Below, piece after piece: positions 50,601-63,700 of a DNA stretch of 64,000 nucleotides; the stretch's first letter is position 1; the number at the start of each line of letters is the position of its first letter. This DNA is from Triatoma infestans. Its lineage: Eukaryota > Arthropoda > Insecta > Hemiptera > Reduviidae. The translations under genes were made by a program, and so were the position numbers. The notes beneath the pieces are model-generated. The model searched no databases. It saw nothing but the letters and a program-made list of their open reading frames with translations, and was not told the DNA's origin. The stretch spans positions 82,769 through 146,768 of the forward strand of contig JAAEAF010006859.1 in the NCBI GenBank assembly GCA_011037195.1, in the 5' to 3' direction.

Positions 50601-51503
50601 TGTAGAAACTTCTATAATTCCTCAAATCAGGTATTTTTGATTGTATGATCTTACTCCAAGCTGGAATGTTCAAAGGAGCTTTATACTAACTATACAAGCT
50701 CTATCTGGTTTATTAAATGAAACATTGATTAAACATACACTGTAATAATAACAATTCTCTTCTCAGCGAGCTCTGGAAAATAAGGTGGTTGTGGTGGAGT
50801 TTTATGGAAAGTATTTTAATATTACATCGACCAGGGAATGAATGCATTACAAAGTCAAGAAATAAAATGAGATTATTATTATTATTTTTTTTTTACTTTT
50901 TTAAATTTACATTTAAATATCTATAAGTTTTATATATACATTGAACATGTCCATCAGACTTATTAATATCTTCATTCTAACTGGAATTTCCAAAATTTTT
51001 TCTTTGTCTCTTTAAATGCAATAACCAAAACAAAACAAAAAAAATAAACACATTCACATTACAATTTGCATTTAACGGTTTCTATACTGGATGATTCTGA
51101 AACTTGTCCACTGAAAGCTGCTTCGATAACCTCAGACATTCGGCTCACATATATAAGTTCCAAGGAATTCTAAAAACAAAATTAATAAGAAAACCAATTA
51201 ATAAACAAACAAAAAAATCAATTAAAATTAATAAATAATAATAATAATAGTACGATATTTACAAAATATACGTATATGTAATACAAAACAAATTAACTTT
51301 TATTCGAAACTCTCAGTAGGCAAAAAATCCTTCATACATTGTAGTGTATTGACTTTAATAGTGGGAAAGAAAAAGAAGTAAATAAACAATTGATACATAA
51401 ATAAAAATATCAAAGAAAAATTGACAACAGAAACGAGAATCGCATTAATGAGGATTAAAGTTCAATATCTTTTGTAACCAGGGTGAGCAGTTCAGATATA
51501 ATA
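47632..51503. repeat. Segmental tandem duplication, copy B
   Basis: Second copy of the DMAC2L-containing unit, adjacent to the complete LONP2 gene. It lacks the 680-bp and 360-bp blocks of copy A; the 360-bp difference ends at about 51,430, directly against the LONP2 stop codon. Confidence 0.9.
47922..49268 (-). CDS. DMAC2L: Distal membrane-arm assembly component 2-like / ATP synthase subunit s, copy B
   Basis: Exons (minus): 49268-49186, 48909-48695, 48536-48374, 48042-47922, each the same length as in copy A (83, 215, 163 and 121 nt), giving 193 aa, about 92 percent identical by my count. The presequence MLITSNYLRRSLPGTRTFYA differs by one residue. Exon 2 is almost identical (TDAS for TNAS). 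Exon 3 reads YIRKMKFHNC and DDRSISQLNLIADSLYQLQI; exon 4 reads LDELRLGDLKQVKNLSGSVA and KALPNCKVYILPTQN. All splice sites are intact. Intron 2 is about 115 bp shorter than in copy A. Which copy is ancestral cannot be told; B lies next to the complete LONP2, as in the probable original order. Confidence 0.92.
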
Positions 51504-54500
51504 TCTGTTACCTTAGCTTAAACAGCCATCGAAGATCTTTTTATTAAATTTATAATGCCAATAACTGGTAGCTCGGGAAGTTAATGACATTACATTAAGC
51601 AGATGTGTTTTTTGTTTGAAGTAAGAAATTCTTGATTTCAATAATATTTATTAACAAGATGAAATGTAAAGTTATAAATGAAGTGACAGTGGGCACTCAA
51701 ACAGTGAAAAATCTGGATATTTTTACGATGAACTTACCAATATATCCTTTGGTATTTCATCTACGTAATTAATCGACTTTTTTGGTAGAACAATTTTTGT
51801 TAGACCGGCTCGTTGAGCAGCTAATATTTTCTCGCGAAGGCCACCAACCTATAACATGTTACAATTAATAAATAATAATAAGAATACTAATAATAAACTG
51901 TTTACTAAAAATGAATCAAAATTGTTTACAGGTAGAACTATGCCCTGAAGTGTGATTTCCCCAGTAAAAGCCATGCTAGTATCCACTGGTAGACCAGTGA
52001 AAAGAGATATCAGAGCTATAGCAATTGTCACACCTGCGGAAGGACCTTCTTTACTTACGGCACCCGCCGGAAAATGGATGTGTATTCCATTATGTTTTAG
52101 TAAATCCTGTCCAGGTTCTACTAAACCATACTACGGAAAAATACATATACATTACATAATTGATCACAAAAAGCCATTTTACATAGATGAAATATAATGT
52201 ACGTGATAAACCTTATGTGCAACACTTCTAAGCCAATTTAATGCAAGTTGTGCTGATTCCCGCATAACATCGCCCAAAAGTCCGGTGAGCACTAGATTTG
52301 GAGAAGGGAAAGAAGGAAGTATCTCGGATGTAACACCCGCAGGTGTTGGCAGAAGAGTTGCTTCAACTATCAACACAGTTCCTCCAACAGATGTATAAGC
52401 AAGGCCAACAGCTACACCTGCCACCCCTGTCCTGTTTAATATATCTTCTTCCAGGTAAACACTGCCCTAAAATATCAGTCACATTAAACGGTTCAAATAG
52501 CTACTCCTTAACAAATAATATTTTTCATAGTGAAATAAAGTGTATATACCCCCAAAATTTCGACAACTTTTTCAGCATCTATTAAAACAGGGATTTCTGA
52601 TTCTTTAGTATTGGGATCTACTATTTTGACTGCTACAGCACGACATACAGCAGCTAATTTTCTTTCAATCGCTCTGACACCTGCTTCCTTTGTGTAGCCT
52701 TTAACTGTAATAAAAACAAGGTTACAAAACAACAGTTCAGAATGGTGGAGATCCGCGGAATAACTTTAGAATAATTTTTTTATTATTTATGTGCTTGTAA
52801 GTTCGACCTTATTAATGATAAACCAATCAAAGGTTTTTTTTTTTTAATTTCAATACGTCTTCTTTCCAGCAATACACTTCTTTTCAGTAATAAAGCTGGA
52901 TATAAGTTTTCTAGGTTGCAAGGACTCCTTCAAATTCTTAAATCATTCTTTCTCCTCCAAAAAACGTATCAAGCTCCCCAGAAACATTATACTAATGAGA
53001 CTAATTCTAATTCTATTCATCAAGTCTTCTCAAGAAAGTAACTTCACTTAGACCATAACAGTTTCGGTTTTCCTCTCAGATAAGTCTCGTTATCATTTAT
53101 AAATACCACGGATAAGAAATATCTTCGATCAGAAGTCCAGCACTGTAGTTCTTGCGAAGCTGTTTAATGTTTCTTACCACAATCTAAAAAGTGGATTTTT
53201 TGTAAGATCCATACTGTGCGAAGGAGACTATTCTTATAAGCATGGCTGTGATCTCCGTTATCTTTCCTAGACAAGAAGGTAAATTGTGCAAGAACACGAT
53301 AGGCCCTAACAAAATGTCTTGGAATGCCTCTGCTATCCTAATCCTTCGACAAATGGTATTTTTTTCGTGAGGCCTTTCTTAATGGCTTCACAGGCGGAAG
53401 ATTTACCAATTCGCCTAAAATTCTTTATGCGCATCATTTATAGCGTAATCACCAAACCATTATAAAATTATGCAATTTAGAAAACCATACTTCAAAAGAT
53501 AAAATCTGTGATTACAGATATAAAATACAAAGTCAATGCTCATTCAAAGCATCTTTATGAATTGTGCGATCTAATAAACAAAACACAACGAAAAATTTCT
53601 TAAGTTTACATACTTAATAAATTAATGGTGTCATCAGGCACAATTAGCATTTCTGGCTTTAGTCCGTGCAAACTGATTTGTTTCGGTACTAAATAATTTT
53701 TAGCAATCTGAAATTTCTCTTCCTGAAATTAGATTATTAGCAATAACAATCAGTCTATTTGTAAAAAGAATAAAATAAAATGCAATTTCATTAAATGAAG
53801 AACATAATTTTTGTCAGTCCGTTTTAAATAAAAATCGTTAAAATAATAATACCTGAGCATATCCAGAAACCTTTATTACTTCCAGCCTATCAAGTAATGG
53901 GGATGGAATAGTGGATGTAGTGTTAGCTGTTGCAATAAATATTGTTCGTGATAAATCAAAGGGAATATTTAAGTAATGATCTACGAAATTACAATTTTGT
54001 TCAGGATCTAAAACTTCTAAGAGAGCAGCTGCTGGAATTCCATGCGCACCACGTCCCTAATCAAATTCAATAAAAAAAGATTAACAAAACTTAAAAACTA
54101 TTTACATCCAAAATTTTAAAGATTTAAAGACTTTTTCAGTATGTCAATTATTGTAACAGTAAACTGTATGGTCTAAAGTGCGCTGGTAAGTCAGTAAATA
54201 CTAAATCATTCTCAAAACATCAACTGAACAAGTTTTATTCAAACACACCCTGAGTGTAATAAAATTACAGATTTCAAGGCAAAAAAAAAAAAATAAGTAA
54301 ATAAACAAAAAATACCAGCTTATCAATTTCATCTAGAAGGATAACTGGATTATTTGTTCCAGCCATCTTGATAGCCTGAATAATTCGCCCCGGCATTGAA
54401 CCTATGTAAGTTCTTCTGTGACCTCGTATATCAGATTGATTGGCGATTCCGCCTAGAGATATTCTACAATAATAATATTTTTCATTTAAAATCTGTGAAC

Positions 54501-57500
54501 AATCAAACTACAAAACATAAAAAAGAGTCCAACTTAAACTGCAAAACATCACTAACAAGAAACATTTTAATTGTAATCAAATAGTTGGAATTTGTATCAA
54601 ATAACTGATATTTGTTTAATTTTGTCAACAAAACTTGACCTCAACCTGCGGGCAGCATCTAAAAATCTATATGAAGTGTCATTTTTAAACTTTGTGCGAT
54701 ATTTTTTTCTTAAGTTACGATTTTTACATACAGTCACAGAGAGATAAAGAAAGAAGAGAATCCAATCAAAGATCAAAAACAGACAAAGGAATATGAGATC
54801 ATCATTTTCCTATGACAAATCAAGAATGAACATCTGATACAATTCTTCCTATTACAACAAAAATGAAAGCAAAAATATCAAACATTTCCAAACTGATAAT
54901 CCTTACCTTTGAAACTGCCTGCCTAGAATGCTCGCTACAGACCGTCCTACACTAGTTTTTCCAACACCAGGAGGTCCAACAAAACATAAAATTGGTCCAC
55001 GTAAATTGTTGCTGTTTAATTTACTTACCGCTAAATATTCAATTACTCTGCGTTTTAGTTTAAAGAGACCATAATGATCTCTATCCAATTCCTAAAAAAT
55101 AAAATATAAGAGCTAAATCTCATAATGATCTGTAACGAACATCTAAAATGTATAATAGGGAGTTTAAAATGAATAAGTAAAATTCAAAGAGCATTATCTA
55201 ATAAATTGTTCCACAAAAAACTCTTAACTTGTAATATCTAATTAAAGAAAGAGATGATCTCAAAAGTAAAACACATTTACTTCTTTTGCTTGATGGACAT
55301 CCACTTCCTTACTTGATGAAATAGACCATGGTAAATCGGCAATTAGTTCAATATAATTTCGAATTAATGCATGCTCTGGATTGTAGTAGCTCATTTTTTG
55401 TAAACGGGCTAATTCTCTTGATGCTACTTTCTCTGCATGCGGAGGTAACTTGGCATTCCTGAATGTTGGAGGTAAGAACAGAATTTACAAGTTTAACCTT
55501 AGATAGATTTAACATATGCACACTTTAATATCAATATCATTTGAGAATAATTAGGAAATATCGTTGATGAAAAAAGAAATTATTAAAAAAGTCTTACTTT
55601 AGTTTTTCTTTTAATTCTGCAATATCTTTAGATTCGCTATTTTCTGAATTTGCTGGAAGGTGTGCATGCCTGTTATCTAATATTTTCATGACTACACCTC
55701 TTTCTACGGGTTTACGTCCACTAACCAGTGCCAGTGGATTGCCAATTTCTAGAATAAAAGTATCTTAATTGATATGCCATAAGCATTATTTTTCTTATTG
55801 ATTATTCCTTGAATAATATACATAAGACCAAATAAATGATGTCTTGTTTTATCAAATCATCATGTTCATCTACATCAAATAGATAATTTTCGTCGCATAC
55901 TTCACTACCTTTCACATATCTTTGTGCAAGAGGTATGACTTTCTTCAACCTGCTACAAAGATCTATGGTCTGTAATATTTCCATCTTTTCCTCAAACGAT
56001 GTGGATACAAAAGCTGCGCAGAGATCAATCAATTGGGTATTTGATATGGAATCAAAAGCTTTCTGTATGCGTATATTAAAAAAAAAAAAAATTGTTATTC
56101 CAATATTACGTTTGAATTTGGTTATACAGAGTTCATTGTAGCATTGATAAATTACCTCCAATTTTAAATGTGATAAATCTTGTAAACTGAAAGCATAAAA
56201 CAATTTGGCAAGAATAGTCTTCAACTGTTCCATTAAGTCACTCACTTCGGTTGAATCGACATCTAAAGCATATAAAGTATATTTATATTTATAACTTAAT
56301 TGATGTATTTAGCAAGTAATTAAGCGAACATTCAATATTATGTTTCTTTTCTTTTTTATATAACATATTACAATAACGTTAATAATAATATTATTGAAAT
56401 AAAAAATATCAATTCTCGTGGAAAATCCATTAAATTTATTTCAAGATTGACGAATTAAAAATGCGATGTTTCATATCGTCCATTATTCATATGGGGTCCA
56501 AATGTGGCCTAACTTACTGTTGGAATGACTTGTCTAGAATGTCAATAAGGAAATAGCTTATGTATATGTATTTATAACATAAGAGAGAAATATATTTTAC
56601 CTATCTTATCCTCTATCACAGAAACTCTTGCAAATGTATAATTTTTCTTATTGAAAATATCATGTAGTCGAATTCTGGTTAATCCAGTGCAAGTGAGGGT
56701 TACTGTTCTACGAGGTACAGCAACACTCAAAATCTGGTTAACTATAGCAGCGGTCCCTACTGTGCCTTCTTTAGGTTCCTTAGAAAGAAAAAAAATGGTT
56801 ATACTTGATGCTTTTTTGTATTCTGAAGAATAAGCAAAGATTTCAAAACAACATTTGAAAATAATGATCAAACTTCGCCGAGTTTTAAATCAATTCGTTA
56901 ATTCGCATAAATCTTTGGTTGAATCCACATCTAAAGCAAAAAAAAAAAAAAAATAGTCGTGGTGGTTGGTTCCGCAGAGCTGGAAAATGTCTCTGAAGAA
57001 ACAAATAATAACAATAGTGACCATTCTCACTAAACTTTAATTGAACTTTAGCATTACCACTCTGACTCTTAGCAGAATTTAATTTACCCCCTCAAGAAAA
57101 CAATAGAGCTTCATGCTACGAAATTTGTTCGGGGGACTGTACCAGTTAGTGTGCAACTGAAAAGTTGCTGAAAAAAGAACCCTGAGGGCACGGTTATGCT
57201 AGCAGATTAAGCTGGCCATGGGCAGCCCTGAAATAAAACAATTTTCATCAATAATGATGTGACATATTAGAAAAGAAATGGTTATATGATAAATTCTCAT
57301 TGTAGTTCGAAATGAAAAGAGGAGGCAGATAGATATCCAAAATTCCTGTAATAAAAAAAAAAGCTACAACCAAATCTTTCCTCTATACCTATATATTTTT
57401 TTTTATTGTCTGTGTGGAGAGCGACCCTATGCCATCCGAAGTCCTTCTGGGCCCATATACCTACCCCAAAGATCGGAGCCTTCTCAGTGCACTGCCGGCA

Positions 57501-59197
57501 TCCGGACTTGTTTTCTCGTTACAGACAACACTGCCCATACCGGACAGTGAGCTGTAAGAGGCTCTTAAAAAGAAAAAGAGGCAGCAGCTGGACTCGAACC
57601 TAATCCAGCCCACTACCACTGAGCTAATCCCTTCGTTAAATCTTTCATATAACTCATATAGGGTAATAGAGAAATATTAAAGGAAAAAAAAGTACGGTGC
57701 TACTAGCACGCAGCTCAGGATTTCTTTTGGGATTAATCCAGAGGATGTCAGTATTCTTAAGTTTAATGACAAATTACAAACCCTATACAGCATAACTGTT
57801 TCTCGAACACTGTTTAGAATACACTATATTTTCAAGTACTTATGTATAAAATAATATTAATAAAGAACATGTACCTTGCTATCCGCAGTAGGTACCACCC
57901 CGACAATTATAGGCAAGTCAATATCTTTCTTCATATGAAGCTCCATTACGTGACCACTATAAGACAAGTCATTAACTATTATAAGATATGAATGACACTT
58001 AATGATTAATTTTACTTATAAAGTATATAAATTTTATTTAATGCAAGAAATTATGTCAATCCTTATTTAGCAATAACTACAAATCCTTCATTGCCATCAG
58101 GCTGAGAAAGACTGTGGCCGAAGGAGATGCTACGATAGCCAAATGGCCTTAAAGCCATGCAATTAATCTCACACAAAACACGGTGGTAATTACTGATGTC
58201 GTAAATGTAAAAATAAAACAGCTAGGTAAAATGGCAAGAAGATTAGCATTCTTCACTCCTTTTTGAAGAATGTTAAGTTTGTCGCCGCGGCAGTTTAGCC
58301 TCTAACATTCTCACCTAAGTGCAAGAAGTCTGACGGTCTTGAGAAAAGCTGGAAATCTACAGTTCGTAACAAAACACCGAAGCTAGAATAAAAACGATGA
58401 TGGGAACTGTGACCCACTTGAATTACGACCCAATAAAAATCGCTGTATGGCAGCCCTGGCTCTATCTCAACCTACACTTCATTTCTATCAAAATATTGGT
58501 GTAATAGATTGCTTCAGAATGTAACACTGTCAATACCTCATTATCGAAATTGGTCAAATATGATACAGAATGAAGAGCAGAATGCAATTTCCGGCGCGCA
58601 TCATCTAAACAAAACAAAAAATGGATATTTGATAATGGACGTAATGAATTTGAGTTTGAGTGAGGATCATATACAACTGGATTCTTTCAATTAATTATGA
58701 GATTACAGAGCTTTTACTATGTTTTGAAAAGCATGTCATCGAAAGCGATTATTTTTCCTATAAAGAACAAAACTTCACGCTCAAATTATTTCAAATAAAA
58801 GTTCAAATATAAAATGTTGCCGAACGACCACAGAAGAAAATTCAATATGAGAAAAAGATACTGAGAGGTATTATTCTGAAGAAAAGATCCACCTCTTAAT
58901 GACTTGATAGTTTTATCTAGTTTAATTTTCACCTTTTATGTATTTCTTGACTTTAACACAAACGGAAAAATAAGTCTACTTTAAAAACAAAATACATCAG
59001 AAGTGCTTTTACTAAAAATATCGTTTAGTTACATCATCAATTGCGACAAAATGTGAACTTTATCTATTTTACTTCTCTTATAACTGGGATAGCTCTTACT
59101 TGGTAGATTCCAATCTGAGTGTCATTCCTGGCAATAGTACCTGGTTGGGTAACATAATAATGGGAATTTGATCCGGAATGTTCACCGACTCCAACAT
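51455..59197 (-). CDS. LONP2: Peroxisomal-type Lon protease (LONP2)
   Basis: Sixteen exons (minus): 59197-59100, 57956-57875, 56778-56601, 56262-56156, 56062-55909, 55748-55598, 55458-55281, 55091-54907, 54463-54316, 54056-53853, 53722-53614, 52704-52550, 52466-52212, 52130-51930, 51848-51738, 51511-51455; 790 aa (family about 850). It is an ATP-dependent protease of the peroxisomal matrix. N-terminal Lon domain: [31 protein letters not shown]. Walker [10 protein letters not shown] near residue 354; [20 protein letters not shown]; Walker B LLDEID near 420; [40 protein letters not shown]. Catalytic Ser in KEGPSAGVT (about 699) and Lys in LREKILAAQ (about 742), 43 apart as in Lon enzymes. The SDIRGHRR context and overall layout favour LONP2 over mitochondrial LONP1. 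The exon at 56062-55909 has an uncertain 3' end. The last exon ends in KDIEL with no SKL-type signal. Confidence 0.93.
56955..56998 (+). mobile_element. Fold-back element remnant lacking the hairpin
   Basis: 'gtggtggttggttccgcaga' then 'gctggaaaatgtctctga' joins the outer left end of the 222-538 element directly to its extreme right end, with the roughly 280-bp hairpin absent. It lies in LONP2 intron 2. Confidence 0.6.
57410..57633 (-). mobile_element. Chimeric SINE / LINE-tail element
   Basis: 57,476-57,633 is the SINE (minus; B box GGTTCGAGTCC at 57,590-57,600, head truncated). It is joined at 57,410-57,475 to a degraded LINE 3' segment ('accctatgccatccgaag', 'gggcccatatacctacccc') like that at 6,684-6,770, followed by poly(T). 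It lies in LONP2 intron 2. Confidence 0.7.
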
Positions 59198-60784
59198 AAT
59201 TAAAGTAATTGAATCGTATCCAAAACAAAATAGGACAATGTCTGAAATAAAGTATTTTCAAACAACAGCAGAAAACACTTCACAGAATGACTAAACAATT
59301 TTTATATGCTGCGTAATAGAAATAAGTTTACAGAAATGAATGATGGGTAATTCATTGTAATCAAACTTTCAGTTCTGGATTTTGAAAACGTCTGTAAATA
59401 AATTGTCATATATCATGCAACAATTACGATATCACACTAGACATATGTAAATGAGATCAATTTATTTCAACTTCAAATTAACTTTGACCTGCCAAACAGT
59501 ATAACCTACCCCTTATCTGAAGTGTATCACAAAGTGTCGATCTCATGCAATCGATTACAAATATTTTCTTTTCATAAAATATTAAAAATGTTTAATACAA
59601 TCTCAATAATGGATTGAATCAGCTTGTTATTTGGCCTATAAGTTGATACATTCTTCTGAATATTAATTATTTTTAAGCTTGATTGGAAGTGGCTTGTGAA
59701 ATCATTTATTTCTATGTGCACTAAAATCATCTCACAGTAGTGTGTTCTCCCGGAAATAGAAAACATTTAAGTTTAAAGGGTGGAAAAAAAAGGATGGTTT
59801 TTGTTTGTTGTAAGTTTTCTGCTGGAAATATTTTTTCAAATGGTACTGCGCCCGGAGCCTTCTCAGTGTTGTGTACTGCACTGGCGGCCTCCGGACAGTG
59901 TTCCTCTCATTACAGATAACACTGTCCCATCACCGGACAGTGAGCTGTAAATTTTCGCAGGAAGAGAAAATCTAAAGGCAGCACGGCTGGATTCGAACCG
60001 GAATAACTAGTCAGCGCGCTACCTCTGAGCTAATCCCTTCCCTCAATCTTTTAATTATTACTTTAATTAATCTTTAAAAAATACAAAAAGCAATTGAATA
60101 CACATAATACTACTTTAGTATGATGGATGGGCTTTTTATCTCCATATATCTTTCCAAATCGAGGTATGACTCAATAGTGTGTTTGTACAAAAAAAAAATA
60201 TTTCTAATGAAATGAGGCGCGCGCCCATAGGGGGATAATTTGGAAAACTGTACTAAACACGCACCCCACAGTTTGGAATACTTTGGTCCTAGAGGTTGTG
60301 ACCTAAGTTTTGCGCTCAAAACGAAAATAACCTGTGTTCTCATTACCTCCCTCATCTTGTTTAGTTCTGGTGAGGAAGATATTTTTATTTATTGCATTAA
60401 ATTTAAAAGATTTGTAAGAATGAATTTGAACACTTAATAAATATGTTATAAATAAATAATTTAGGTTTCAGCATGAAATAAAGTCTTTAATTAGAGACTT
60501 AAATTAAATCATTAATTAGAGACTTATATTTTAACACACCCATAAAATTCGTGTTATCTCCATTTTATATTTGACCTGTTTAGATTGTAGCTTGTTATCA
60601 CTAAATCAGTAGGATTAGGTTATTAATAAGTTCATTATTTACTTATCATTCATATATAACGAATGCTACATGACCTCTATTATTTATCTAATTGTTACAT
60701 TTTCAAGTTACCTTCAGCTTAATCATTTTTATGTCTATACTTTTTCAGTTCCTGTAACAAGTTACTTTGCTAGCTGTAGTAGCT
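59198..60784. promoter_or_regulatory. Divergent intergenic region LONP2 / MTAP
   Basis: 1.6 kb between divergent start codons, so it should contain both promoters. Besides a SINE it holds a patch near 60,205-60,300 with 'gaggcgcgcgcccatag' that is more GC-rich than its surroundings. No core promoter element can be assigned. Confidence 0.4.
59846..60039 (-). mobile_element. tRNA-derived SINE copy
   Basis: B box GGTTCGAATCC on the minus strand at 59,989-59,999. The body shares 'gcccggagccttctcagtg' and 'ccggacagtgttc'; the 3' tail is truncated. Confidence 0.85.
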
Positions 60785-63700
60785 ATGACCAAAGTTAAGG
60801 TAATTTTAATTTTATTTCATTTTATTGTTAATACATAACAACTGTTTGTACCATCCGAATTTCCTTATAAACTTGTGCTTCAAGATCCTTTCTTTATTGT
60901 TGTATGTCCTGAAGTAATACCTATGTATTTTATGTCTTAGATTAATTTTGTATATTTTATCTTTAATTGTGTAAGTGTTTATCGAATAAGTTATTAAGAG
61001 AATCAAGATAATAACATGTTATTATAGACCTTAAAATGGACATTTATTTTTTAATTAATTCGAAGACGTAAAGTTGTTTAGTTTTCATAAATTCATAATT
61101 TAAAACGAAGTATTTAATATTGTGATAGATTTATGAGTGCAATGTAATTGTTTCACTTTCCCATTATTTAATAATGAGATTATCCCAGCTAGGTAATCAG
61201 AAACATTTAGCATTATTTCTCATAAATCCTAATTTACCTCTATAATGATGTTTATATTATTTACATAAACGTTCTTACCACAATGTATTATTGCTAAGAC
61301 CTCCTGGAAGGTATGGCGTACTTGCCCAACCTACTAAATTTGAATTTGGATTTATAGGATAAAGTAGCATGAATTTTCAGTTTTCTACTTTCTCTTACTT
61401 CAGTAAGAGGAAGTGTTGTAATCGTGTCAAATTTCCGATATCTAGTTTTCCCCGGAAATGCACATTGAAGTCCCCTGTGTACAAAAAAAGTTTTTAGAAT
61501 ATTTAGGAGTACGTGAACACCTCCCATTGTTTCATAGCTAAAAAACAAAAAATCGCAGAAAGTTCAAACTTTTTAGGCATCACCATGGAATATGGCATTA
61601 TGTTATCTGTTATAATTCCTCAACCGGAATATTTTTTTTCCCCCCACTTTTTGCCATTTTCTCGAAATGGCCCGAACGATTTTTTTTAAACTTGCAATAT
61701 AAAATCTATATTTTTTTAATTGTAACATTTCTCCGGGAAAATTCATTTAATGCTACTTTTGGGGGAGGAGTAGAGTTATGTTTTCTTAAAGTGCTATTTC
61801 CGTTTATTATACAATTCTATCATTCATATAATATTAATTAGAATCAAATATGTTGTCAAAATTCCGAGCTTGAAGAAAATCAGTTACCACAGGTGGGTTT
61901 CTACTGAACAGTTTTTTCAGTTTTCTGTATTTTCTTCATAAAAATACCGATATATTTCTTTAAATTTTATTAACTAACTATGAATACTATAGAAACTATA
62001 TATATAATGTATAGCATATTACTATGAATACATATAGCAAAAAAATCAAAATTCACATTTAGTAGTCTCAGCAAATAGTACATTGTACGAAGGAAATTTA
62101 TGTGTAAGTATATAAACAGATTTATAGGCGTAAACTTTTTTCCAAGAAAGTTCGTTTAAAGGAGTTTAGAGTGAGTGGGAGATAGATGCTGTTATTAAAT
62201 TTAGATTCTCCCATTGATATCAAATTGAGGACAGAAAAACATTTAGCAGAAAGTATAAGTGTGAAGAAAACTATTAGTTATAATTCCATAACTGCAGTAG
62301 AGAAAATCGTGTGTTTCCCACCAGTTTTTTATTTATTAATTGGACTGGGTCCATTTTGGTTATCCTTGAAAAAAGTAAATAAATAAAAATAAGAGTATGT
62401 GAGCAAAAAATTAGAATTGTGGATGGTATAAAAGGAAAAACAGCAGAAATTGGCCCTGGAGTCATTCATTAAAACTATTTATTCAAATTGCCTATTGGTT
62501 ACAGATTGGCATCATTGGAGGTTCTGGATTGGACGATCCTCAGTTATTGAAAGATGTTGTGGAAACTCACATCAAAACCCCGTATGGACCAACATCTGAT
62601 GCTCTATTGGAAGGCAAAATAGCGGGTGTTGATTGTGTAATTCTAGCCAGGTAAAGAAATCTTCTTATTAAATATAAAAAGGTTCTAAAATTGATGTTTG
62701 TTAATACTTTTATATCATTGATGTTAGTCATTTTAAGACATAATTTTGTTTTTTAAATTGCTAACGAAGAAGGAAATAGGATAAATGTACATATCTAATT
62801 AACTGAGTGAAATATTTGAAGAAAATAGTCCAAAAGTGAAAGAAAAATTCGAAAGTACAAGAAGAAGAGTATGGTTAGCGAACGCTCTTCATGGTTTTCC
62901 CTCTTCTTATTGCATGAATATCTCTTCTGGATGTGCTTAGTATCAACAGAGGCCTTAATAATTGATATATTTTGCAAATTAAAATATGGCTATCAGTAAT
63001 TTCATTTCCCTCACCTATAGCACATAAATTTGCTATGTTTTGTTTTTTCTGCAGACATGGCCGTACTCATTCAGTTAGTCCTACAAACGTTAATTACAGA
63101 GCCAACATTTGGGCATTGAAGAAAATTGGATGTACACATGTTATTGTTTCCACAGCGACTGGTTCACTTCGAGAAGACATTGTTCCTGGTGATTTAGTTG
63201 TTATCGATTCTTTTATTGACAGGTAATTAACATTTCCTTAATACATTTTATTAAACATACCGGAAATATTCAGTGTAAATTTAACAATGTAGAGGGGTTT
63301 TGACCATGTAAAAATTATATTTCATTTTTCAAAGGCTGAGGTTTTATTTGTTGACAAGATTTACTTAGATTTTTGTTTTCAGAACAAAACATAGGGTATT
63401 AACATTTTTTGATGAAAGTAACGAAGAATTTCCTGGTGTTTGTCACATTCCAATGGAACCAGCATTCTGTGAAGATACACGTAAGGTTCTTATAAATGTT
63501 GCTAAAGACCTTAAACTTAAAGTACATGAATCTGGCATAGCCATCAGCATTGAAGGCCCTAGATTTTCCACTAAAGCTGAAAGTAATCTTTACAGAAGTT
63601 GGGGAGCCAGTTTGGTTAATATGACTTTAGTTCCAGAAGTTAGTACTTACTTAAAAATAACTACACTAATAATTATATAAGTATTATTTTAATTGTATTT

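Noticed and set aside
51455..51470. KDIEL as an ER-retention signal
   Set aside because: Not a proper KDEL-type motif, and Lon proteases are not secretory; it is simply where the frame stops.
62274..62465. Minus-strand frame inside MTAP intron 1
   Set aside because: Shadow frame in intron sequence.
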